Shown here in pieces: positions 25,611 through 33,671 of a stretch of 64,000 nucleotides of DNA. The translations under genes were made by a program, and so were the position numbers. Where the stretch lies: the NCBI RefSeq assembly GCF_900537995.1, contig NZ_LR027880.1, positions 515,001 through 579,000 of the forward strand. Direction: 5' to 3'. How positions within the stretch are numbered: the first letter of the stretch is position 1; each line of letters starts with the position of its first letter. A model generated the notes under the pieces. The model saw only the letters and a program-made list of their open reading frames with translations, ran no database searches and was not told the origin of the DNA. The DNA comes from Roseburia intestinalis L1-82. GTDB taxonomy: Bacteria; Bacillota; Clostridia; Lachnospirales; Lachnospiraceae.

Positions 25611-25676
25611 ACTTATTACAGGTACCGTAAGACTTATTACACTTATATTGAAACGCACTTTCTTTCCAAGTATAGT
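25611..25676 (+). promoter_or_regulatory. agr P3-like promoter with tandem LytTR boxes
   Basis: ACTTATTACA (25611-25620) and ACTTATTACA (25632-25641) are 21 bases apart. Six bases later comes TTGAAA (25648-25653), a 17-base spacer and TATAGT (25671-25676). This is the same layout as the promoter at 24699 and a better core promoter. It reads into a leader RNA and the sigma factor gene. Confidence 0.78.
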
Positions 25677-25682
25677 ACCGCA

Positions 25683-25833
25683 AAAAGGCTTAGGAGAAGA
25701 AAGGCGTGGCATGTTTTGGGGAATTCATGCCGCACCGGATTGCAGGGGGCGGCAGAAAGGGAAAAGTTCATAAGGATAACATCCGGGTGCAGTTTTGCAT
25801 GCTTTATTTTGCATGGGAACAGCACCTTTTTTT
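25683..25833 (+). ncRNA. Predicted agr-driven leader/small RNA with terminator
   Basis: Transcription from TATAGT would start near 25683. A terminator-like fold follows: GGTGC (25786-25790) with GCACC (25822-25826), an inner ATGC/GCAT pairing, then TTTTTTT (25827-25833). This would release an RNA of about 150 nt, in the position RNAIII holds in staphylococcal agr. It could equally be an attenuator ahead of the sigma gene. Confidence 0.55.
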
Positions 25834-25945
25834 ATTGTCTTTTTCCAGTGAAGTAAAACCCAGAGGCCCTCCAGATGTCCTTCATTTCAAAAAAATTACG
25901 AAATGGAGGACATTTGAATGTCAGAATGGATCAGGATCAGAGTAA
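25706..25945 (+). CDS. Possible leader ORF across the attenuator
   Basis: 79 codons from GTG at 25706, with AGGAG nine bases upstream (25692-25696). The frame crosses the terminator at 25786-25833 and the hairpin that hides the sigma factor ribosome site, and ends 28 bases inside the sigma gene. The product (MACFGEFMPHRIAGGG ...) resembles nothing I know, so the act of translation may matter more than the peptide. It may be non-coding. Confidence 0.3.
   Translation: MACFGEFMPHRIAGGGRKGKVHKDNIRVQFCMLYFAWEQHLFLLSFSSEVKPRGPPDVLHFKKITKWRTFECQNGSGSE
25873..25915 (+). promoter_or_regulatory. Hairpin sequestering the sigma factor ribosome site
   Basis: AGATGTCCTTCATTTC (25873-25888) pairs over 16 bases, with two G-U pairs, with GAAATGGAGGACATTT (25900-25915); the loop is 11 bases. 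The Shine-Dalgarno GGAGGA (25905-25910) is fully inside the 3' arm, and the sigma ATG is at 25918. Translation should be off unless the hairpin is opened. Confidence 0.8.
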
Positions 25946-26343
25946 AGGATTTTTATAAAGATGCAGTTGGTGAGCTGGAATACACCTATGTGACCAGAGA
26001 AGTCTACGAGGCACTTGTCGATACGTTCCGCAAAGAAGCCCACGCACAGGAAATGCGGGATATCAGACATACGACCAAGGACGGATATACAGAGGGAGAA
26101 ACGGAAGATCTGGTGGAGCTGACCGGGGAATCGGTAGAGGATACGGTCATCCGGCAGATGGAAATAGAAACCCTGCAGAAAGCAATGCAGTCACTCACCC
26201 CAGTGCAGAGAGAGCGGCTGCATTTTTATTTTTTTGAGGGCATGACATACCGGCAGATTGCAGCGAAAGAAGGGGTCGGAGAGAAGAACATCCGGGAGAG
26301 CATAAACGGTGCGGTAAAGAAAATAAAAAAATATTTTGATTAA
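25918..26343 (+). CDS. Sigma-70-like factor, region 4 only
   Basis: 141 residues. The N-terminal 80 residues are charged and have no region 2. Residues 85-138 are a sigma region 4 / sigma-70-type HTH: EIETLQKAMQSLTPVQRERLHFYFFEGMTYRQIAAKEGVGEKNIRESINGAV. Proteins of this shape occur in conjugative elements (compare Tn916 orf7) and act as activators or alternative sigma factors. It lies behind an agr-controlled promoter, a terminator and a ribosome-site hairpin, so it is tightly regulated at several levels. The recombinase genes downstream are plausible targets. Confidence 0.88.
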   Translation: MSEWIRIRVKDFYKDAVGELEYTYVTREVYEALVDTFRKEAHAQEMRDIRHTTKDGYTEGETEDLVELTGESVEDTVIRQMEIETLQKAMQSLTPVQRERLHFYFFEGMTYRQIAAKEGVGEKNIRESINGAVKKIKKYFD

Positions 26344-26378
26344 TACCCCCTCAAAACGTGTTTTTCTGTGAGTACCTT

Positions 26379-26858
26379 ATGAGAGGAACTTTTTCTGGAC
26401 AGATGGTCTCTTCCGGGAATCCTCTCATGTCTCGTGTGTGGATACGACACAGGCAGACAAAACGCACATTGAAAAATGCCGGAGAGGAATGCAGGGCTCC
26501 GAGCGCAGGATGGAATCACGCCATATCCTGCCAGCCATATCCAGCAGTTCAGATACGTTAGCCGTTTCATGAGCCGTAACCGGGGCGCAGTGACACTCCT
26601 GCAGCAATCGGGCAGATGTTCTTTCTGCCAGCCATGCTGTGAAAAAGATCGCATCTAAGGAGCCGAGCGGGAAAGCCGGGGTACAGCCTGTCTGTGGTGG
26701 ACAGGCGCGAAGAGGGGAATGGCCTATAATGATACACCTTGAGATTAGCCAGCACGCAGTGGTGGAGGTGAGCTACCTGTGATGTCTGCCTGTCCGAGTG
26801 GCAGGGACCAAAGACAGTCTGGACTGACTGCCCATGAAATGCCGGCTTTGGGATTTTT
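26379..26858 (+). ncRNA. Candidate large structured RNA downstream of the sigma gene
   Basis: The stretch after 26343 has no credible gene but many perfect pairings: ATGAGAGGA/TCCTCTCAT (26379-26387/26420-26428), TGTCT/AGACA near 26430-26460, GCAGGAT/ATCCTGC (26504/26524), GCCTGTC/GACAGGC (26686-26692/26700-26706) and CTGCC/GGCAG near 26790. A long-range AAAGCCGG/CCGGCTTT (26672-26679/26842-26849) encloses a multi-branched domain and is followed by TTTTTT (26853-26858). This is denser structure than ordinary intergenic DNA. I cannot assign it to a known RNA family. Whether it starts at its own promoter or reads through from the sigma gene is unclear. Confidence 0.5.
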
Positions 26859-26941
26859 TCTTCTCTGTTTTGGCGGCGTTTTGGTTCCGGGGAGTAGTGA
26901 CGAATAGGGACAGACACTTTTTATTTATGAAGTGAAGGATT

Positions 26942-27052
26942 ATGGCAGTAAGACTTAATTACAGAAACCATGCGGCGGAGGGGAACTTCCGCCGTATTCT
27001 TGTGGAGTTAAGAAAAGCTGAAAAATGGGGAATGGAGGAAAACAGGAGATGA
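26942..27052 (+). CDS. Small basic protein, 36 aa
   Basis: The product begins MAVRLNYRNHAAEGNFRRIL and ends KWGMEENRR. GAAGGA stands before the ATG, and the stop overlaps the next start as ATGA, a strong sign of translational coupling. It is basic and soluble, with no known family. It begins the small-gene run leading to the recombinases. Confidence 0.55.
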   Translation: MAVRLNYRNHAAEGNFRRILVELRKAEKWGMEENRR

Positions 27053-27444
27053 AGAAAGAAGATACCGAAATGATGTTAAGGATTTTTGAAACGGAGAGGG
27101 CAGGATATGCCTATCTTTATCCGAGTGATGGAGGGGAGCGGAAAGAGGACTATATCTCGACTACGGCAGAAAATATCGCAAATTATATCGGCAGCCACAT
27201 GTTTGAGGCTGAAAAGATCGTCATCACAGATATGTGTGACAGGCTGATATTAGATACCTGCGGCTATTTTATCAATAGCTGTCCGAATCAGGAATTCTGC
27301 AAGGAAATCAATCCGTTCTTAATCCCAATCCAGATGGGAGAAAAGGACGCAGGAGAGGTGCTTTCAGTCAGCAGGGATGTATCGGAACAGTATTTCCGGG
27401 AAGAAGATGAGGCTGCAACCATGGCTGAAATCGGGATGATGTAA
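27049..27444 (+). CDS. Hypothetical mobile-element protein, 131 aa
   Basis: The ATG at 27049 is coupled to the previous gene and has a nearby ACAGGAG; an earlier in-frame ATG at 27025 is less likely. It is an acidic, soluble protein with helical N terminus (EMMLRIFETERAGYAYLYP) and a middle segment with three cysteines (MCDRLILDTCGYFINSCPNQEFC) that could bind a metal. No recognised domain. It lies in the run before the serine recombinases. Confidence 0.68.
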   Translation: MKKEDTEMMLRIFETERAGYAYLYPSDGGERKEDYISTTAENIANYIGSHMFEAEKIVITDMCDRLILDTCGYFINSCPNQEFCKEINPFLIPIQMGEKDAGEVLSVSRDVSEQYFREEDEAATMAEIGMM

Positions 27445-27525
27445 AGGTGTTTCTTCTGGGCAAAAGTGTTTGGCTTGGGAGAATGAATTTAACGTTCTTA
27501 AATTGCGGGAGGAAAAAGGGAAAAG

Positions 27526-27684
27526 ATGATGGAAGGCGGAGCGAATGAGGTGCGGTATAAGATTGCCGAATTTCTCTTAAAAAGGATGCATGAAGATAAG
27601 CTGTTAACCGAGGAAGAATGGGAAAAAATCCGGGTTTTGAATGTCAAGACTTTCTCCCCGGAATTAGCAAAAGTATATCTGTAA
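27526..27684 (+). CDS. Small SHOCT-like protein, 52 aa
   Basis: Starts MMEGGANEVRYKIAEFLL after GGGAGGAAAAAGGG. The C-terminal KLLTEEEWEKIRVLNVKTFSP resembles the short SHOCT oligomerisation motif (leader helix, E-E-E/F, leucine turn). Proteins of this kind are commonly found just upstream of large serine recombinases in Clostridia elements and may modulate them. Ninety bases separate it from the recombinase. Confidence 0.65.
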   Translation: MMEGGANEVRYKIAEFLLKRMHEDKLLTEEEWEKIRVLNVKTFSPELAKVYL

Positions 27685-27774
27685 TAACACTGGATATATA
27701 AAGGACTATGTGGTAGTGTATGTTGCTGACAGGGAGTGCAAACCCTTGAAAATACTGGGAAAGGAGAAAAAAGC

Positions 27775-29391
27775 ATGGCAAAAAAAGTGACTGTCATAAA
27801 GGCAGCAAAAGCGCAGAAACATACACAGGAAGAACGCAGGCTGAAAGTGTGCGGATATGCCAGAGTCAGTACCGGCAGTCAGGCACAGGCAACTTCCTAT
27901 ACTGCACAGGTCGAGTACTATACGGAAAAAATCGAGAGCAACCCCCTGTGGGAGTTTGCAGGGGTGTATGCGGATGAAGGAATCAGCGGAACAAACGTAA
28001 AGCACAGGGATGAGTTCCAGATGATGATTTCAGACTGTGAGGATGGGAACATCGACCTGATCCTTACGAAATCCATCACAAGATTTGCAAGAAATACGGT
28101 GGAATGCATCCAGACCATCCGAAAGCTGAAGGAGATCGGCGTTGGAATCTACTTTGAAAAAGAGAATATCAACACGCTGTCAGAAAAAAGCGAGCTGTTC
28201 ATTACCATCCTGGCATCGGTGGCGCAGGGGGAATCAGAAAACATCTCAAGCAACAACCGCTGGGCGATACAGAAACGCTTTCAGGATGGAACCTATATCA
28301 TATCCACGCCAGCGTATGGCTATGGAAAAGACGAGGATGGAAATTTAGTCATCATAGAATCCGAGGCAGAAACCGTAAGGTGGATTTATGAGTCTTACTT
28401 AAACGGCATGGGAGTGTATGTGATAGCAAAGGCACTGAACCAGAAAGGCATTCCAACAATCCGGGGTGCAGAAAAGTGGCAGGACGGGGTGATACAGGAC
28501 ATTCTGAAAAATCCCATTTATGAGGGAGATATGCTTCAGCAGAGGACATATACAGAAACAAGGTTCCCATTTGTCCGCAGGGTAAACAACGGACAGAGAA
28601 ACCAGTATCTCATCAAAGACAGCCATCCGCCAATCGTCACACATGAGGAGGCAGAAGCGGTACGCAACCTGATGGCATACCGGGTGGATGTACTGCACAT
28701 GAACAAGAGTGACTACACCAAAAGATACCTGTTTTCCGGCAGAATCATCTGCGGAGAGTGCGGAAGAACCTTCCGGCGGCAGAAAATCTACATCGGGAAA
28801 CCATATGAAAAAATCATCTGGACGTGCAGCGGACATGTGGAGGATAAAGAGCGCTGCTGCCTGAAAGCCATCCGGGAGGATGTGCTGCACCGGGCTTTTA
28901 CAGACATGTGGAACAAGCTGTACACCAATCAGGGAACGATATTAGAGCCGCTGTTAAAAGAGCTGACAGAACTTGTGGCAGCAAGGCAGGACAGTGAGGA
29001 AATCAGACAACTGGATAAGGAAATCAAAGATATAAGCGGGCAGAGCCAAATCCTAAACCAAGTCATGAGGAAAGGATATATGGACTCTGCTCTTTTTATG
29101 GAGAGCAGTAGCAAGCTTGGCTGGCAACTGACGGAATGCAGGAGAAAAAAGACACTTTTGACCAGAAAGCTGAGAAGGACAAAAGAAATCGTGCGGACCG
29201 AACAGCTTATCCAACTGATCGCAGAACAGGACGGATTAATGGAGGAGTTTGACGAGCAACTGTTTAAAATGACAGCGGAGAAGATCGTGGTCTCCAAAGA
29301 ACACGACATCACCTTCTGCCTGTACAACGGACTGAAACTGACGGAGAGGGGAGGTGGACAGGATGCAGTGGCACATGCCAATCGGCTATAA
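27775..29391 (+). CDS. Large serine recombinase 1
   Basis: 538 residues from the ATG at 27775 (AAAGGAG upstream). The N-terminal resolvase domain has CGYARVSTGSQ with the catalytic serine, the YADEGISGT strand, and LTKSITRFARNT with catalytic arginines. A Recombinase domain follows (AYGYGKDEDGNLV ... KNPIYEGDM). A zinc ribbon (CGECGRTF ... CSGHVEDKERCC) and a coiled coil at about 395-500 come next. It cuts and rejoins att sites to integrate or excise the element. It overlaps the next recombinase gene, and the three are one operon. Confidence 0.93.
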   Translation: MAKKVTVIKAAKAQKHTQEERRLKVCGYARVSTGSQAQATSYTAQVEYYTEKIESNPLWEFAGVYADEGISGTNVKHRDEFQMMISDCEDGNIDLILTKSITRFARNTVECIQTIRKLKEIGVGIYFEKENINTLSEKSELFITILASVAQGESENISSNNRWAIQKRFQDGTYIISTPAYGYGKDEDGNLVIIESEAETVRWIYESYLNGMGVYVIAKALNQKGIPTIRGAEKWQDGVIQDILKNPIYEGDMLQQRTYTETRFPFVRRVNNGQRNQYLIKDSHPPIVTHEEAEAVRNLMAYRVDVLHMNKSDYTKRYLFSGRIICGECGRTFRRQKIYIGKPYEKIIWTCSGHVEDKERCCLKAIREDVLHRAFTDMWNKLYTNQGTILEPLLKELTELVAARQDSEEIRQLDKEIKDISGQSQILNQVMRKGYMDSALFMESSSKLGWQLTECRRKKTLLTRKLRRTKEIVRTEQLIQLIAEQDGLMEEFDEQLFKMTAEKIVVSKEHDITFCLYNGLKLTERGGGQDAVAHANRL

Positions 29392-30262
29392 AGTTGTGGA
29401 TGGAAAAATCACCATCTGCGAAGAGCAGAGAAAGATTGTGGAACAGATATTTACAGACTATGACAGCGGAGTGGCGGCAGGCAGGATCGCCCAGAACCTG
29501 AAAGGGAGAAAAATATGCAATGCAAAAGGGAAAGTGTCCTGGACCCATGCATTCATTGGCAGGATACTGGAAAACCCAAGCTACCTTGGCACAGAATACT
29601 ATCCGCAGCTCATAGGAGAGGAACTGTTTGAGAGAGTCCAGCGCAGACGGGAAAAGGTGAGGGCAGAGCTTGGAAGGGCAGACCACCGGTCCGGCAGGGA
29701 TGAGAGAATCCTCTTCGGAGGTGTCATCTGGTGTGCAGAATGCGGGGCAGTATGCAGCCATATCCAGCCGAGCCACAAAAAAGAGCGTGGCGGCACTGCC
29801 AAGTGGAAGTGCAAGAGTTATGTGATTGGCAGAGCAAAAAACTGCAGGAACAGTTTTATTACAGACGGGCAGGCAAAGCAGGTGTGTGTGGAAGCCATCA
29901 ATGCAGTGATACGAAACAAAGGCCTGCTCCGGGTACAAAGGCAGGAGGAAAAGGTCAGCCCTCAGTACCGGGTTCTGGAGCGGAACCTGCAGCGGATGAA
30001 AGAAGAACAGGAACGCACAGAAACAGACCTGATGAAATTGCTCTATGAAAGGGCAGAGGAACGCTACCGGACACTGGAGGTCAGGGATGGGGAGTTCCGG
30101 ACAGAGGAGGTCAAAAACATCCTTGCAGGGAAAAAGGAACTGGAAACATTTGATGAAAATTTATATAGAAAAATAATCGCACGCATCTGGGTGCATGGCG
30201 GAAACATGGCAGAAGTGGAGCTTATCAATGGGAGCCGTGTCACAGCCGGGTACAAGGATTAG
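29363..30262 (+). CDS. Recombinase-like protein lacking the catalytic domain
   Basis: 299 residues; the ATG at 29363 overlaps the end of recombinase 1, with GGGGAGG upstream. It begins directly in the Recombinase (DNA-binding) domain: MPIGYKVVDGKITICEEQ, ILENPSYLGTEYY. A zinc ribbon follows (CAECGAVC ... CKSYVIGRAKNC) and then a long coiled coil and strand end. No resolvase domain or catalytic serine exists, and the open frame does not extend upstream, so it is a natural short form, not a fragment. It probably acts as a directionality factor or heteromeric subunit of its neighbours. Confidence 0.88.
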   Translation: MQWHMPIGYKVVDGKITICEEQRKIVEQIFTDYDSGVAAGRIAQNLKGRKICNAKGKVSWTHAFIGRILENPSYLGTEYYPQLIGEELFERVQRRREKVRAELGRADHRSGRDERILFGGVIWCAECGAVCSHIQPSHKKERGGTAKWKCKSYVIGRAKNCRNSFITDGQAKQVCVEAINAVIRNKGLLRVQRQEEKVSPQYRVLERNLQRMKEEQERTETDLMKLLYERAEERYRTLEVRDGEFRTEEVKNILAGKKELETFDENLYRKIIARIWVHGGNMAEVELINGSRVTAGYKD

Positions 30263-30274
30263 GAGGGAGAGCAG

Positions 30275-31909
30275 ATGGCAGAAACAGCAAAAAAGATCAG
30301 CATGATACCTGCCAAGGTGCAGTATGACCGGAATGTGAAACTGTCAGAGAAGAAAATGAAGGTCGCTGCCTACTGCCGTGTCAGTACGGAACTGGAAGAG
30401 CAGGACAGCAGCTATGAGGCACAGGTGGAGTATTATACCAGCAAGATATCTGAAAACGAAAACTGGAAAAATGCCGGCATCTATGCAGATGACGGAAAGA
30501 GTGGAACAAACACCAAAAAGAGGGCAGACTTTAATGCCATGATACAGGATGCCCTTGCCGGAAAAATCGACATGATCCTTACAAAGTCGGTCAGCAGGTT
30601 TGCGAGGAACACGGTAGACTCGCTGGTGACCATCCGAAAACTGAAGGAAAAGAATGTGGCGGTGGTGTTCGAGAAAGAGGGGATCAATACACTGGAGGGA
30701 ACCGGCGAAATCCTTATCACCATCTTAAGCAGCCTGGCACAGGAGGAGAGCCGCAACATCAGTGAGAACATCCGCTGGGGAGTCGTGAGGAAATTTGAAA
30801 AAGGCAAGGTCATCGTAAACTGCACAAAGTTCATGGGATACACCAAAAACGAGGATGGTGACCTGGTCATCGTACCCGAAGAGGCAGAGATCGTAAAGCT
30901 GATCTTCCGCCTTTATCTGGAAGGCTACAGTACCGGGAAGATCGCAAAGCATCTGGAAGAGCAGGGAATCAAGACCGCCACAGGGCAGGACAAATGGCAT
31001 TCCACGGTAATAGACAAAATGCTCCGCAATGAAAAATACATGGGAGATGCATTACTGCAGAAAACCTATACGGTGGATTTCATGACAAAAAAGAAAGTCA
31101 AGAACACTGGAATCGTACCGCAGTATTATGTGGAAGATGACCATGAGGCAATCATTCCGAAAGAGCTGTTCTACAGGGTACAGGAAGAGATGATGCGGAG
31201 GGCATCCTTATGCAAGGCGGCTGTCACCCGGAAGAAGAACCAGAAAAGCAGGTATTCCTCCACCTATGCACTGACCGGCATGCTGATCTGCGGAAAATGC
31301 GGACAGGAGTACAGGAGAGTCACCTGGGCGAGAAACGGGAAAAAGAAAGTGGTCTGGAGATGCAGCAATCGGCTGACCAACGGAGTGAAGAAATGCGGGG
31401 AATCCGAGACACTCGAAGAGAACGCATTAAACAGGGCGGTGATGGAAGCCATCCACAGGATCACAAGTGATGATATGGAATTTATGGAAAACTTCCGGCA
31501 GAACATCATCCATGTCATCGGGAACTACAGCACCGCAAAAGAGTCTGAGGAATACGAAGAAAAGATAAAAGAAAAGCAGGAAGAGATGGTGGCACTGATC
31601 GCGGAGAATGCAAAGACCGGCTCCTACACACCGGAGTTTGATGAACGCTATCGCACCATAGCAGAGGAAATCAATGCCTTAAAAGAGGCACAGAAAACAG
31701 CCAGAAACGAGAAATGGATGGCTGACAGCTATGAACAGAGAATCCAAGATATCGACCATTACTTAAGCACAAGCACCTGCCAGATACCGGAGTTCGACAA
31801 TGACCTTGTCAGACGGCTGATCTCCACCATCAAAGTGGAATCCAGCGAGAAGCTGCTGATACAGTTCCAGTCAGGCATTGTCATGGAACAGGAGATTCGA
31901 TATGAGTAA
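30275..31909 (+). CDS. Large serine recombinase 2
   Basis: 544 residues with AGGAGGGAG upstream, 12 bases after the middle gene. The catalytic serine is in AAYCRVSTELEEQDSS; then YADDGKSGT, LTKSVSRFARNT, Recombinase domain (MGYTKNEDGDLVIVPEEAE ... RNEKYMGDALL), zinc ribbon (CGKCGQEY ... CGESET) and coiled coil (about 415-500). It resembles recombinase 1 in plan but is clearly diverged. Two active recombinases plus a catalytic-less one form a trio seen in several Clostridia integrative elements; the end of the element should be near. Confidence 0.93.
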   Translation: MAETAKKISMIPAKVQYDRNVKLSEKKMKVAAYCRVSTELEEQDSSYEAQVEYYTSKISENENWKNAGIYADDGKSGTNTKKRADFNAMIQDALAGKIDMILTKSVSRFARNTVDSLVTIRKLKEKNVAVVFEKEGINTLEGTGEILITILSSLAQEESRNISENIRWGVVRKFEKGKVIVNCTKFMGYTKNEDGDLVIVPEEAEIVKLIFRLYLEGYSTGKIAKHLEEQGIKTATGQDKWHSTVIDKMLRNEKYMGDALLQKTYTVDFMTKKKVKNTGIVPQYYVEDDHEAIIPKELFYRVQEEMMRRASLCKAAVTRKKNQKSRYSSTYALTGMLICGKCGQEYRRVTWARNGKKKVVWRCSNRLTNGVKKCGESETLEENALNRAVMEAIHRITSDDMEFMENFRQNIIHVIGNYSTAKESEEYEEKIKEKQEEMVALIAENAKTGSYTPEFDERYRTIAEEINALKEAQKTARNEKWMADSYEQRIQDIDHYLSTSTCQIPEFDNDLVRRLISTIKVESSEKLLIQFQSGIVMEQEIRYE

Positions 31910-31978
31910 GGCTGCGGCAGGAATGGCAGCAAGTAAATAGGAAACGTTGTTCCTGCCAGTTTATGGTAAGAATAAAAT

Positions 31979-31999
31979 GCCCGATGATCCGGGCGTTTT
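31979..31999 (+). terminator. Terminator after the recombinase operon
   Basis: GCCCG (31979-31983) and CGGGC (31990-31994) with a six-base loop, then GTTTTATTG. A short but GC-rich stem 70 bases after the recombinase stop. Confidence 0.65.
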
Positions 32000-32114
32000 A
32001 TTGTTGGCATAAAATAGGAAAGGACAGCAGAAAGCATATAACGGAAAATGAGTAAAAGAAAGTGGATATAAAAAAAGCACATGAAGTAAGTGTGCGACAG
32101 GAGGAGAAAAGCGT

Positions 32115-32696
32115 ATGAATTATGAGCAACTGATAGAAGAACTGAGGGAGGAAATGTTACAGCTTGTAAACACGAAATGTGATGCACTGCTCCAGATGTA
32201 CCGAAGTGGAGAAATGAGGACAGACATGAAAGATACAATCCGGGAAAGCAGTCTTATTACAGTGTCCCCGGCAGAACTGAAAGGGAAAAGACCGCTGGCA
32301 GTCCAGTTCGCGCCGGGAGAATGGATAGAGACACCTACATGGAGAAAGGTGGCACAAAGAATTTTGCAGACCTATAATGAACAGCCGGATATCCATGAGC
32401 GTTTTATGGAAATGTGTGGAAAAGTAGCCGGACGCTGGAGGACGATCCTTGGCAGTTCACCGGAAGAAATGGATGTACCGCTAAAGGTGGATGAGGAACT
32501 TTATTTTGAGGGAAAATTTGACACCGAAGCGATGTTAAACATGTTAGAGAAAAAAGTGCTGGAACCGGCAGGAGTTGATTACAGCAGCATTAAAATCCGG
32601 TATATGGGAAAAGGGCAGGAAGTAGCAAAAAGTTTAGAGCAGGATGTTTTGGAGCAGGAGGGGCAGGAACAGCATGCACCGGTGCAGACAATGTAA
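32115..32696 (+). CDS. Hypothetical protein, 193 aa
   Basis: Strong AGGAGG upstream of the ATG. The N-terminal helix (MNYEQLIEELREEMLQLVN) is followed by VSPAELKGKRPLAVQFAPGEWIETPTWRKVAQRIL, a segment that reads like a DNA- or protein-binding helical domain. The C terminus is acidic and glutamine-rich. No membrane helix or known motif is recognised. Its last 45 bases, its terminator and the promoter of the Rpn-like gene are duplicated by the IS insertion just downstream, so the gene itself is intact. Confidence 0.68.
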   Translation: MNYEQLIEELREEMLQLVNTKCDALLQMYRSGEMRTDMKDTIRESSLITVSPAELKGKRPLAVQFAPGEWIETPTWRKVAQRILQTYNEQPDIHERFMEMCGKVAGRWRTILGSSPEEMDVPLKVDEELYFEGKFDTEAMLNMLEKKVLEPAGVDYSSIKIRYMGKGQEVAKSLEQDVLEQEGQEQHAPVQTM

Positions 32697-32805
32697 AAAA
32701 TGGACGGAATCAAGACTCCAAGTCTATGACAGGTTTGGAGTTTTTCTTATGTTCCTTTTCCAAATGTAAAAATTGATTGTATAAAAGAAATGGGTAAGTT
32801 ATAAT
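32652..32805 (+). repeat. 154-bp direct repeat, left copy (IS target duplication)
   Basis: Identical base for base, by eye, to 36338-36491 (offset 3686). It starts GAGCAGGAGGGGCAGG and ends AAGTTATAAT. It flanks the IS1634-family element exactly, so it is best read as a very long target-site duplication. It contains the 3' end of the 32115 gene, its terminator and a promoter. Confidence 0.88.
32715..32745 (+). terminator. Terminator of the 32115 gene
   Basis: ACTCCAA (32715-32721) pairs with TTGGAGT (32735-32741), then TTTTTC. It recurs at 36401-36431 inside the duplicated segment, and a related one is at 38608. Confidence 0.75.
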
Positions 32806-32903
32806 CTCATCTTTGACAGTTGATTAGTTAAAAAAGTGCCACAATCCCTGTAAATACAAGGGGCGTGGCACTTTTATCTGCATACACGAAATATAGTAAT
32901 GTT

Positions 32904-33541
32904 TTATCTCCGCTTACTTTTTTTCTGAATTCCTTTCATTTTCCGTTTTGTTATGAATTGATAGTCCGTTCTGAATCCGCAGGTTTCATGGAGATCATCA
33001 GTGATTTCCTGACGTTCATATACCGGCATGAAGCCCTGTTCTTCTATATCCGTAAATTTTATGTCTTTTAAAGTGTGAAGTAATTGTTCTGTGGTATAAG
33101 TCCCTTTCAAGGAGCGGTTTAATAACCGGAAATGTAACAGAGCAAGAAAGCAGGTGAGGAAATGAGCTTTAATCCGATCTTCACGGTTTAAGTAAACGGG
33201 TCTGGCTTCAAAGTCTGTTTTCATAGTTCTGAAACAGTCTTCAATCTGCCATCTTCCTTCACTGACTTTTAAGATATCTGCAACGTCATCATCAAGCAGG
33301 TCTGTACATACCGCATAAAGTCCGTCATACATTTCTTCTTCAGCAATCTTATCCGTATCGAGATAATAGTGGATCTTAGCTTTTTCTCCTTCGTTGGTTA
33401 CAGCTACCTTATTTACAAATCTTGCAGGATCATTTGGATTTTTACGCTGTTTTTTTAGAGAGCCATTTGCAACCATTTTTTCTGCCCGACAGATCTGCTC
33501 CGCACGGATGGCTTTCTGATAAGCGGCATATTTAGGGGAGA
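32904..33541 (-). pseudogene. IS1634 transposase, C-terminal part
   Basis: The reading frame from SPKYAAYQKAIRAEQICRAEK onward, with YYLDTDKIAEEEMYDGLYAV and VSEGRWQIEDCFRTMKTDFEARPVYL, is the second half of an IS4-superfamily transposase; the E in GRWQIED is the third catalytic acid. It joins in frame to the part ending at 35113 (KLIITY + SPKYAAYQ) once the IS110 element is removed. Confidence 0.85.
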
Positions 33542-33671
33542 CCAGCTATGAAAAGTCAACCATAAATTAGCAAAAAATTTCTTTTTCATATCGGTGGTAA
33601 AAAAGGGTAACTTTAATAGAGCTCCCTTAGGGTGCTTTTTCAAAATCTATCGATATTGGTATACAGACCTC

